Source of the DNA: Chloroflexota bacterium
GTDB taxonomy: Bacteria > Chloroflexota > Limnocylindria > P2-11E
Direction: 5' to 3'
Assembly (NCBI GenBank): GCA_005889445.1
Contig: VBGS01000124.1
Location: 1 to 8,710 of the forward strand
Length of the DNA: 8,710 nucleotides
The translations under genes were made by a program, and so were the position numbers. Numbering within the stretch: position 1 is the first letter of the stretch; each line of letters begins with the position of its first letter. The notes below the pieces were generated by a model, which searched no databases, was not told the DNA's origin, and was given only the letters and a program-made list of their open reading frames with translations. This document shows positions 1 through 6,249 of the stretch, piece by piece.

Positions 1-388
1 CGGCCACCTCTTCGATGTCCATGCCACCGACCGTCGAGAGCATCACGACCGGCCGACGGCGGTCGCGATCGAGCGTGATGCCCAGGTACAGCTCGCGATC
101 GACGTCGGCAGCTCGTTCGACGTAGACCTTCTCCACCCGCAGTCCTTTTATGTCCATGCCAAGGATCGCGCTGGCCGCGGCGCGGGCCTCGTCGGGCGTC
201 TTCGCGACCTTGATGCCGCCGGCCTTGCCGCGTCCACCGACATGTACCTGTGCCTTGACCGCTACGGGCGCGGCGATCGCGCGCGCGGCCGCTTCCGCCT
301 CCTGCGGCGTCGTCGCGAGGTGACCGTCCGGAATGGGAATGCCTGCGCGCGCGAGCAGCTGCTTCGCCTGGAACTCGTGCAGTTTCAC
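1..388 (-). CDS. sucC: Succinyl-CoA ligase (ADP-forming) beta subunit, N-terminal part
   Basis: Beta subunit of succinyl-CoA synthetase, the citric acid cycle enzyme that interconverts succinyl-CoA and succinate with phosphorylation of ADP or GDP; it works in the cytoplasm with the alpha subunit SucD. I translated the minus strand by hand: 129 residues are visible, about a third of the usual 380-400, and the rest lies beyond the left edge. The start is the GTG at 386-388, giving the family's usual opening MKLHEFQAKQLL. The ATP-grasp N-terminal lobe follows: VAVKAQVHVGGRGKAGG at about residues 42-58, with the nucleotide-binding Lys45 and the glycine loop, and STVGGMDIEEVA at 118-129. An ATG 15 bp upstream is in another frame and stops after five codons, so GTG is the start. 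The gene follows the cyclase gene by 28 bp, probably in the same transcript; sucD would be expected next. Family assignment is secure. Confidence 0.95.
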   Translation of the reverse strand, partial: MKLHEFQAKQLLARAGIPIPDGHLATTPQEAEAAARAIAAPVAVKAQVHVGGRGKAGGIKVAKTPDEARAAASAILGMDIKGLRVEKVYVERAADVDRELYLGITLDRDRRRPVVMLSTVGGMDIEEVA

Positions 389-416
389 GCGCCGGCGAAC
401 ATAACACCGCCTCGCG

Positions 417-3356
417 TCAGCGTGCTCGGGCCCTCACGGAGGTGCTGTCCATCTGCTGCTCCGCTTGCGCCTTCAGGCGATGCAGCTGCGTCGGAGCGAG
501 AAGCGCGATCGTCTCGCCGATGAGCGCTTTCGCATCCTCCGTTCGTTTCTCAGCTTTGGCGATCGCCGCGGCAGCCAGCTGCCCGACCGCGCGGACAGCG
601 ACGTGCGTCTTCGGCGCGGCGGCCAGGGCCGCCGCGGCCGCTTGTCGTGCCACGGTGAGGTCATCGCGTGCCAGCGCGAGCCGACTGCGGATCGCTTCGA
701 GACGCGCGATCGCGGCACGTTGGTTTGGCATCCGCTCGGAATCAAGCTGTCGAAGCACTTCGTCGAGGACGATCCGCGCGCCATCGGCGTCGCCGTAGCG
801 TTCGCGGGCGAGCGCCGCGATCTCCGCGGCGCGCGCAAGCGTCCCGGGGCCCCCGATCTCGCGAGCCAGCCGCAGCGCGTCGTCGGCCGCGGCCACGGCG
901 CGCTCTTCGCCCCGAGCGAGCAGCACCCGGGCGAGGGCATCCGCCGCTCGGAACCGGTCGCGCCGGCGTCCCAGGAAGTCGGCGAGGCGTGCGGCCTCGC
1001 TCGCGAGGTCGTTGGCACGATCGAGGTCCGCGCGCTCGATCGCGTTCACACACAGATCCGCGAGACACGAGACCTCGTACTGCGTCGCGCCGGCGGCACG
1101 AATACGAGCCAGCGCCTTCTCAAGAAGTCCGGATTGCTCGTCCAGGCGGCCGGCGATCCCAACGGGCTCGGTGGCGGACCACATCGTGTACGCAACGAGC
1201 TCGTCACTGCCGATCTGGTGCGCTGCCTGGATCGCGGCCTCGAACAGCGCCCGGGACACGGCGAGATCTTCGAAGATCGCGACGGAAGACGCCTTCCAAA
1301 CGAGGAGGCGGATCAGATCTTCGCTTGGGCCGATCGCGCTCGCCCTCGCGATCGCTTCGTCGAGCTCGGCGATCGCGGCCGAGTCAGCGTCGAGGCGCAG
1401 CCTGATGATCGCCCCGAGCGCTTGCGCCGCAGCGTGGTCAGTGGGGTCCACACCGACTGTCTCGGCGACCGCGAGCGCGCGCGTATTGAGCTCCCGGGCG
1501 GTGCGGAGCTCCCCACGAGCCGTCGCCGCCGAGGCTGCTTGCGAAAGCCCTGCGAACGCGCGGTGTCCGAGCTCGGTCGCTCCTTCCAGGTCGAGCTCAT
1601 GGGCGAGCGCGAACGCGCGCTCCGCGTGGAACGCGACGACCTCCGCGTACTCTTGGGCGCGCTCGGCGCCTGCGGCTTCGAGCCAGCGAGAGTAGTGGTC
1701 GTGTATCGCGCTCCGTTCCGCCTTCGAGAGCGACGAGTACGCGACGTCGGCGGTCAACACATGACAGAACGTCGCGAGCTGGCTGCCGGATGGTCCGCGC
1801 CGCGCGGTCCGTATGACGAGGCCGCGGCGTTCCGCCTCAGCGACGTCGGCCACGCTCGGGCCCGAGGGAAGCGCGTCGAGGGAGAACTCGCGGCCGATGA
1901 CGCTCGCTTCCTGCAGCAGCTGCTTTACCGGCGGACGGGTCGCGTCGATGCGTGCCGCGATGACCCCGTGCAATGTGGGCGGGACGTTCGCCCGCGATCC
2001 GTTCTCAAGAAGCATCCGGACGTACTCCTCGACGAAGAGCGGGTTCCCCTCGGTCCGCGCCACCACGTCGCTCACCGGAATATCGGTGCGGTCGCGCACC
2101 AGCTCCCGCGTGAGCCGCTCGGTCTCGTGTTCTTCGAGCGGTTCGAGCGCGAGAGCAAGCGCATTCGTCCGCCCGGCGCCCCATGTGGGGCGCCGCTCGA
2201 GCAGGTCCGGTCGGGCCAAACACACGAGAACGAGCGGCGCCCGGAGATGCTCGAGCAGGTCTTCGATCAGGGCGAGCAAGGGATCCTGGGCCCAGTGCAA
2301 GTCCTCGAGCACGATCGCGCCCAAGCTCGAGCCGAACCTGGCTTCGAGGTAGCTCGCGAGCGCCTGCGCGATCTCCGCGCGCCGCTCATCGGCCGTGACA
2401 TCGCTCGCCGTCGCCGCGTCATGGGAGAGCACGAGCGCCGTCAGGGCGCGACTCACCCGGCGCGAGTCGGCGCTGTCCCCCATGAGCGCAGCGACCTTCG
2501 CCTCGACCTTCGCCTGCGCGGCGTCACGGGCGTCCGTCGGCGAGATTCCCGCTTCTCCACGGATGAGCATCTGGAACGGCCAATACGTGATCGCCTGGCC
2601 GTACGGAAGGCACGCGATGCGCGCCCAAACCGGCGGAGAGGTGCGGCGCAGGAATTCCGTGGCCAGGCGTGACTTACCGATGCCGGGGTCACCGAACACC
2701 GTCACGAGATGCGGGCGCCGGGTGGAGCGCACGCGGGCGTGGACGTCACTGAGCAGTCGTAATTCGCTCTCGCGGCCGACGAAGGGCGTCACGACCCGCC
2801 GCAGAAACTCGCTGCTCACCGCGATCACCCCGGCCGATTCGATGATGCCCACGCCTCTGGCGTTGATCGGCCGGATCGGCCCGTACGAGATGCGAGACCG
2901 GGTCATCTCGCGCGTCAGCGGCCCGACAAGGATCTCGCCTGGTTTCGCGTTCTCCTCGAGGCGCGCGCCGACGATCACCGGAGTTCCCGTGACCAGGAAC
3001 TCCGCTCCCTCACCGTCACCCGTCACCACTTCGCCCGAGTTGATCCCGATCCGCAGGATGAACCCCGGGCTTACGCCCGCGGGCGACGCGCTCGCGAGCT
3101 GACGAATGGCGATCGCCGCGCGCACCGCACGTTCGGCGTCGTCCTCGTGAGCTGCTGGCACGCCGAACACGGCCATCACGGCGTCGCCGATGAATTTTTC
3201 AACGGTGCCGCCATGTTCGATCAGGATCTCGCGGATGCGCGCGAACGTTCTCCCGAGCGCGGCGCGGAGGATCTCAGCGTCGTAGGTTCGGGTCGTACCG
3301 CTCGAGTCCACGATGTCCGCGAACAGGACGGTCACGACCTTCCGTTCCTGCGGCAC
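417..3356 (-). CDS. Class III adenylate/guanylate cyclase-domain protein with P-loop ATPase and helical-repeat C-terminus
   Basis: Large (979 aa) cytoplasmic signalling protein of the bacterial cyclase + AAA/STAND-like ATPase + TPR-like type. Domains: cyclase catalytic domain, about residues 5-180; P-loop ATPase, about 192-450, with PFVGRESEL entry, Walker A GDPGIGKS at 222-229 and Walker B ending LEDLHW at 350-355; then an Ala/Arg-rich, helix-repeat region from about 540 to the end that resembles the TPR arrays of this family. In the cyclase domain the metal-binding Asp14 (LFADIV) and Asp58 (KFIGD), the purine-selecting Lys54 and the transition-state Arg132 are kept. The transition-state Asn of the usual GDxVNxAAR motif is replaced by Ile128 (TGTPVIVGARL), so cAMP synthesis is doubtful. 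No membrane segment is seen. The start is GTG at 3354-3356, placing the cyclase motif at the N-terminus as usual; no strong Shine-Dalgarno is visible. It is upstream of sucC. The family is clear; the signal sensed and the product are unknown. Confidence 0.92.
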   Translation of the reverse strand: MPQERKVVTVLFADIVDSSGTTRTYDAEILRAALGRTFARIREILIEHGGTVEKFIGDAVMAVFGVPAAHEDDAERAVRAAIAIRQLASASPAGVSPGFILRIGINSGEVVTGDGEGAEFLVTGTPVIVGARLEENAKPGEILVGPLTREMTRSRISYGPIRPINARGVGIIESAGVIAVSSEFLRRVVTPFVGRESELRLLSDVHARVRSTRRPHLVTVFGDPGIGKSRLATEFLRRTSPPVWARIACLPYGQAITYWPFQMLIRGEAGISPTDARDAAQAKVEAKVAALMGDSADSRRVSRALTALVLSHDAATASDVTADERRAEIAQALASYLEARFGSSLGAIVLEDLHWAQDPLLALIEDLLEHLRAPLVLVCLARPDLLERRPTWGAGRTNALALALEPLEEHETERLTRELVRDRTDIPVSDVVARTEGNPLFVEEYVRMLLENGSRANVPPTLHGVIAARIDATRPPVKQLLQEASVIGREFSLDALPSGPSVADVAEAERRGLVIRTARRGPSGSQLATFCHVLTADVAYSSLSKAERSAIHDHYSRWLEAAGAERAQEYAEVVAFHAERAFALAHELDLEGATELGHRAFAGLSQAASAATARGELRTARELNTRALAVAETVGVDPTDHAAAQALGAIIRLRLDADSAAIAELDEAIARASAIGPSEDLIRLLVWKASSVAIFEDLAVSRALFEAAIQAAHQIGSDELVAYTMWSATEPVGIAGRLDEQSGLLEKALARIRAAGATQYEVSCLADLCVNAIERADLDRANDLASEAARLADFLGRRRDRFRAADALARVLLARGEERAVAAADDALRLAREIGGPGTLARAAEIAALARERYGDADGARIVLDEVLRQLDSERMPNQRAAIARLEAIRSRLALARDDLTVARQAAAAALAAAPKTHVAVRAVGQLAAAAIAKAEKRTEDAKALIGETIALLAPTQLHRLKAQAEQQMDSTSVRARAR

Positions 3357-3357
3357 G

Positions 3358-3388
3358 AGCCGCAGTCTAGGAGTGGCTGCTAGCGGCT
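3358..3388 (-). repeat. Inverted repeat in the cyclase gene leader
   Basis: On the minus strand AGCCGC and GCGGCT form a perfect 6-bp inverted repeat around a 19-nt loop, and a TAG/CTA pair inside the loop can extend the stem past a bulge. The right arm ends one base before the GTG start of the cyclase gene. In RNA this could hide the translation start; in DNA it could be an operator. In a GC-rich genome a 6-bp repeat can also arise by chance. Confidence 0.3.
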
Positions 3389-3431
3389 TGACGAACGGCT
3401 GACTATGAGCGCGACGTGCCCGCCTGAAGGC

Positions 3432-3443
3432 AAGGGAGTGGAG
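3432..3443 (+). promoter_or_regulatory. Ribosome binding site for the 76-aa protein gene
   Basis: AAGGGAG at 3432-3438, followed by GGAG at 3440-3443, lies just before the ATG at 3446. The first copy has a 7-nt spacing. This purine-rich stretch is one of the better Shine-Dalgarno signals in the window and supports translation of the small gene that follows. Confidence 0.55.
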
Positions 3444-3445
3444 AA

Positions 3446-3676
3446 ATGACGCATCACTCGTTCGCCGTCGTGAGAGTCACCGGGATCGTTGGAGTGGCCA
3501 GCCCGAAACGGCGCCGATCCGGCGGTGACGGACCGTACAAGGACCCGTCCTCAGCGCAGGTTCGGAGAGCGCTCAAGCAGCTCGACGGCATGAAGCTCGG
3601 CAGATACGAGCTCCGCAAGGTGAAGATCAAATACAAGAAGCTTTCGGCTAAGAGCCCCCAGCGCAAGACGCGTTAG
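3446..3676 (+). CDS. Small basic hypothetical protein (76 aa)
   Basis: I do not recognise this protein. It is 76 residues long and strongly basic: an N-terminal hydrophobic stretch (FAVVRVTGIVGVA, about 6-18) leads into SPKRRRSGG, a polar middle, and a Lys/Arg-rich C-terminal half with alternating basic and hydrophobic residues (YELRKVKIKYKKL, about 54-66). That charge pattern could suit binding to nucleic acid or ribosomes, but this is only an inference. Support for it being a real gene: a good AAGGGAG/GGAG ribosome binding site, third codon positions mostly G or C as in neighbouring genes, and a position 25 bp before the next gene on the same strand. An opposite-strand frame over the same bases has no ribosome binding site and looks like a shadow. 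It could be a false call because it is short. Confidence 0.6.
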   Translation: MTHHSFAVVRVTGIVGVASPKRRRSGGDGPYKDPSSAQVRRALKQLDGMKLGRYELRKVKIKYKKLSAKSPQRKTR

Positions 3677-3701
3677 CTTCGCCGCCGCCGGGTATCCCAC
3701 C

Positions 3702-4229
3702 GTGCGGCGCGTGAACGTGTTCGGCAGCAGCGGTTCGGGGAAGACAACCGTGGCGAGCGTGCTGGCGCGCCGGCTGGGCGTTCCGTTCGTCGAGATCGAC
3801 CAGCTCTTCTGGAGCGTCCACCCGAACTGGCGCGAGCCGACGAACGATGAATTCCGCGCTCGCGTCGAACAGGCGACGCGCGGCGATGCGTGGGTGGTCG
3901 ACGGCAGCTACAGCCGGGTGCGGGACATCGTCTGGTCGCGGGCGGACACCGTCGTGTGGTTGGATTTGCCGTTTCCGCGGCGACTCTGGCGCGTCGTCGC
4001 CCGGACCGTCCGGCGGAGCCTCACCGGTGAGACGCTCTGGGGAACGCAGAAGGAATCGCTTCGCGCCTCCCTGCTCTCGCGCGATTCGCTGATCCTCTTC
4101 ATGCTGCGGACGGAGCGTGGCCGCGCGCGCCTGTACGGTGAGTGGCTCGCGCGTCCGGAGTACGCACACCTCGCGCTGGTCCGGCTTCGCAGCCAGTCCG
4201 AGATCGACCGATGGCTCGCGCGTGTATAG
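3702..4229 (+). CDS. FlaR-like P-loop ATPase / adenylate kinase-related protein
   Basis: Cytoplasmic P-loop NTPase (175 aa) of the group often annotated as 'DNA topology modulation protein FlaR' or AAA-family/adenylate kinase-like ATPase; the substrate is not known for the family. Visible motifs: Walker A GSSGSGKT at residues 8-15 right after a first beta strand (RRVNVF), an EIDQLFW segment at 31-37 with an acidic residue at the site where adenylate kinase relatives have a conserved Asp, WVVDGSY at 65-71, and ADTVVWLDLPFP at 81-92, a typical Walker B-like strand for these kinases. An Arg-rich region at 93-105 may form the lid. The start chosen is GTG at 3702, which leaves the short N-terminal strand expected before the P-loop; a GTG at 3711 would remove most of that strand. 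Shine-Dalgarno is weak. The length fits the family's usual 170-190 aa. Confidence 0.85.
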   Translation: MRRVNVFGSSGSGKTTVASVLARRLGVPFVEIDQLFWSVHPNWREPTNDEFRARVEQATRGDAWVVDGSYSRVRDIVWSRADTVVWLDLPFPRRLWRVVARTVRRSLTGETLWGTQKESLRASLLSRDSLILFMLRTERGRARLYGEWLARPEYAHLALVRLRSQSEIDRWLARV

Positions 4230-4291
4230 AGGACGACATGGTCGAGCACGTCGAATGGGAATAACCTCACCGGCGATGCCGTTGGCTTGGC

Positions 4292-4468
4292 ATGGACGCC
4301 TACCTCTGGCACGTCGATGGGCGCGTTCGTCATCACATCCGCGCCGAGTCTCCGTCCGATGTACGTGCGCGCATCGCGGCGACGCACGGCGAAGAGACCG
4401 CGGAGCGAGCCGTGATCAAGAAATTGGACGAGCGTCCCGCGGGCGAGCCCCAAAACCGCGCGGCCTGA
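4292..4468 (+). CDS. Small hypothetical protein (58 aa)
   Basis: Short gene read by hand: it opens MDAYLWHVDGRVRHHIRAES and ends GEPQNRAA before TGA at 4466-4468. I do not recognise it. The first 15 residues look like a short beta hairpin (YLWHVDGRVRHHI); the rest is charged and helix-prone (ARIAATHGEETAERAVIKKL). Support for coding: most third positions are G or C, amino-acid composition is balanced compared with the Arg-rich shadow frame over the same bases, and the stop is only four bases before the next start. An in-frame TAA upstream rules out a longer version from an earlier start. No clear Shine-Dalgarno is seen before ATG 4292, which is the main weakness. Confidence 0.6.
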   Translation: MDAYLWHVDGRVRHHIRAESPSDVRARIAATHGEETAERAVIKKLDERPAGEPQNRAA

Positions 4469-4472
4469 GCCG

Positions 4473-4895
4473 ATGAGCGCGCACGAGCGCGACCGGCTCG
4501 TGAGCGACCTCCGTGTGTTCTCCGCAGCGGGCGTCGAGCGCGCCGCGTGGGGATGGGACCAACACGGGGAACGTCAGCGCGAACGTTTCCACTCCGCGGA
4601 ACGAAGCGCGCTTCACGCCATCGAACAAGGCGACCGTGGCGAGCAGTGGGACGACTTCCGCAAATCGATCTTCGACATGACCGAAGGCGGCCGCGCCCTC
4701 GTTTCGTGGCAATACGAGCATGGGCCGGTCGGACACAAGGCCGAACGCGCCGCGTTCGGCGCGGCACTTGGGCTGTTCGCGCGCGAGCTCATCCCGCATG
4801 CGGAGTACGTCGCGCTCGTTGCCGCGATGGCCGAAGCGCTGCCGTGGCTGCTCCCGGAGACACCTCCTCGTCCCTACGGGGATACCGCCGCCTAA
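4473..4895 (+). CDS. Hypothetical protein (140 aa), probably soluble and helical
   Basis: Unrecognised cytoplasmic protein of 140 residues. It is charged and helix-prone with no signal peptide or membrane segment. Distinct features are an aromatic patch WGWDQHGERQRERFH (26-40), SWQYEHGPVGHKAERAAFG (78-96) with several His and Glu residues, and a C-terminal helix ending in ALPWLLPETPPRPYG. The His/Glu content could bind a metal, but no known motif is met. It begins four bases after the stop of the 58-aa gene, so the two are probably co-translated, and it is followed 45 bp later by the zinc metallopeptidase gene. A long frame on the opposite strand (4416-5567) covers the same bases but also covers the certain metallopeptidase gene antisense, so it is rejected. 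Coding status is fairly secure; function is unknown. Confidence 0.75.
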   Translation: MSAHERDRLVSDLRVFSAAGVERAAWGWDQHGERQRERFHSAERSALHAIEQGDRGEQWDDFRKSIFDMTEGGRALVSWQYEHGPVGHKAERAAFGAALGLFARELIPHAEYVALVAAMAEALPWLLPETPPRPYGDTAA

Positions 4896-4930
4896 GCGCC
4901 AAATTCTGCCCGTGGCCCGGGGTTTGCGGC

Positions 4931-4935
4931 GAGGG
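4931..4935 (+). promoter_or_regulatory. Ribosome binding site for the metallopeptidase gene
   Basis: GAGGG lies five bases before the GTG at 4941 and supports that start codon, which places a short charged N-terminus before the membrane segment. Confidence 0.5.
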
Positions 4936-4940
4936 CACGG

Positions 4941-5789
4941 GTGAGCTTTCGAGGGGACTCGCGCCTCGACACGTCGCAGGTCGAGGACGCGCGCGGTCGC
5001 GGCGTCGGCGGCCCGGTGCTGATCGGCGGCGGCGGGATCGGGATCATCATCCTCATCGCCTCGCTCCTCCTTGGCGTCAATCCGCTCGCCGACTACACGG
5101 GTACGACCCCGATCGAGGGCCCCTCGTCGCTCGCCGATTGCAAGACCGGCGCGGACGCGAACCAGCGAACCGATTGCCGTGTCGTCGGATTCGTGGACAG
5201 CGTCCAGAAGTTCTGGGATGACGACTTCGCCCTGCGTGGCGAGACCTATCACCAGGCCAAGACGGTCATCTTCACGGACGTGGTTCAAGGCGGGTGTGGG
5301 ACGGCGAGCGGCACGAGCGGGCCGTTCTATTGCCCGGAAGACGGGAGGGTCTACCTCGACACGAGCTTCTTCGACGAGCTGCGCACCCGCTTCGGCGCGC
5401 AGGGCGGACCATTCGCCGAGGGTTACGTGATCGCCCACGAGTACGGCCACCACGTCCAGGACGAGCTCGGTCTGCTGCAGAACTCGGGCACTCGCACCGG
5501 GCCGCAGAGCCAGTCCGTTCGCATCGAGCTGCAGGCGGATTGCTTCGCGGGCGTCTGGGCGCGACATGCGTCGGACACCGGATATCTGAACGCACCGAGC
5601 GACGCCGAGATCGGGCAGGCGCTCGACGCCGCGGCGGCCGTCGGCGATGACCGGATACAGCGGCAGACGCAGGGTCGCGTCTCACCGGAGCAGTGGACGC
5701 ACGGATCCGCCGCGCAGCGTCAGAAGTGGTTCATGACCGGTTATCAAACGGGCGAGCGGGATCGCTGCGACACTTCAGGAGCGATCTAG
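4941..5789 (+). CDS. Neutral zinc metallopeptidase (YpfJ/KPN_02809 family), membrane-anchored
   Basis: Predicted zinc-dependent peptidase (282 aa) with one N-terminal membrane anchor and an extracytoplasmic catalytic domain; natural substrates of the family are poorly known. The opening FRGDSRLDTSQVEDARG motif (3-19) is typical of the family, as is the following Gly-rich hydrophobic span (about 24-48). Catalytic residues are visible: HEYGH at 166-170 gives zinc ligands His166 and His170 with Glu167 as general base, and ELQADCFAG at 196-204 supplies the likely third ligand Glu196. Cys119 and Cys131 flank GPFYCPEDGRVYLD, a pair conserved in this family and probably a disulfide, consistent with location outside the membrane. 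Cys67 and Cys79 may form another. The GTG start is supported by GAGGG five bases upstream. The length matches the family. The OsmC gene follows after 16 bp. Confidence 0.95.
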   Translation: MSFRGDSRLDTSQVEDARGRGVGGPVLIGGGGIGIIILIASLLLGVNPLADYTGTTPIEGPSSLADCKTGADANQRTDCRVVGFVDSVQKFWDDDFALRGETYHQAKTVIFTDVVQGGCGTASGTSGPFYCPEDGRVYLDTSFFDELRTRFGAQGGPFAEGYVIAHEYGHHVQDELGLLQNSGTRTGPQSQSVRIELQADCFAGVWARHASDTGYLNAPSDAEIGQALDAAAAVGDDRIQRQTQGRVSPEQWTHGSAAQRQKWFMTGYQTGERDRCDTSGAI

Positions 5790-5792
5790 CGC

Positions 5793-5798
5793 AGGGAG
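5793..5798 (+). promoter_or_regulatory. Ribosome binding site for the OsmC-family gene
   Basis: AGGGAG sits seven bases before the GTG at 5806 and decides the start. An ATG at 5799 is followed at once by a stop, and the GTG at 5801 is in the wrong frame. Confidence 0.65.
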
Positions 5799-5805
5799 AT
5801 GTGAC

Positions 5806-6249
5806 GTGGCGGCGACGAGGGAAGCTCGTGTTGTCTGGAACGGCGATCTGATGAGCGGCACCGGTACGGTGAGCGCGGGATCAAGCGGGCTGTTCAAGGA
5901 CATCCCGGTCTCGTGGAGCGCGCGCACCGAAGCGCCGGGAGGCAAGTCGAGCCCGGAAGAGCTGCTGGCCGCGGCACACGCGTCGTGTTTCGCGATGGCG
6001 CTGTCGGCGGGACTTGCGCGCGCGGGCACCCCGCCGAAACGTCTCGAGGTCGGCGCGAAGGTCACCTTCGACAAGGTCGGCGACAACTGGACGGTCGTCT
6101 CATCCGCGCTGGACGTACGCGGCGAGGTGCCCGGACTCGACGCTGAGAAGTTCAAACAGGCTGCCGAGGGAGCGAAGGAGAACTGCCCGATCTCGCGTGC
6201 GCTCAAGGGGAACGTGAACCTGTCGGTGACGCCGAGCCTTCGGACCTGA
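5806..6249 (+). CDS. OsmC-family peroxiredoxin
   Basis: Thiol-dependent peroxidase of the OsmC/Ohr family (147 aa, the usual length), which reduces organic hydroperoxides in the cytoplasm, normally as a domain-swapped dimer. The two catalytic cysteines are present: peroxidatic Cys61 in the AAAHASCFAMAL motif and resolving Cys127 in ENCPISRAL. Arg40 and the Glu51-Glu52 pair (SPEELL) fit the residues that position the reactive thiolate in this family. The pattern GTGTVSAGSSGLF near the N-terminus and the C-terminal VNLSVTP strand favour the OsmC branch over Ohr. GTG start with AGGGAG seven bases upstream. It lies 16 bp after the metallopeptidase, so the two are probably co-transcribed. Its last 47 bp overlap the end of the convergent membrane protein gene. 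Confidence 0.95.
   Translation: MAATREARVVWNGDLMSGTGTVSAGSSGLFKDIPVSWSARTEAPGGKSSPEELLAAAHASCFAMALSAGLARAGTPPKRLEVGAKVTFDKVGDNWTVVSSALDVRGEVPGLDAEKFKQAAEGAKENCPISRALKGNVNLSVTPSLRT

Noticed and set aside
242..523. Plus-strand frame of 93 codons across the sucC/cyclase junction
   Set aside because: Antisense to sucC and the cyclase C-terminus, with no motif or start signal.
465..2672. Long plus-strand open frame (735 codons) antisense to the cyclase-ATPase gene
   Set aside because: The minus strand encodes clear cyclase and P-loop motifs over the same region; the plus frame is Arg-rich without motifs, as expected for a shadow in GC-rich DNA.
3388..3393. TTGACG as a -35 promoter box for the 76-aa gene
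   Set aside because: No acceptable -10 box occurs 16-18 bp downstream; the only TAT-like sequence is 10 bp away.
4238..4264. Eight-codon reading frame (MVEHVEWE) after an AGAGGA signal
   Set aside because: It has a ribosome-binding-like site, but eight codons without regulatory codon runs or an attenuator hairpin cannot be supported as a leader peptide.
4117..4476. Plus-strand frame of 119 codons over the end of the kinase gene and the 58-aa gene
   Set aside because: Very Arg/Ser-rich, overlaps a confident gene, and has weaker codon bias than the 58-aa frame.
4416..5567. Minus-strand open frame of 383 codons
   Set aside because: It is antisense to the HEYGH metallopeptidase and to the 140-aa gene, has no recognisable domain, and no good ribosome binding site.
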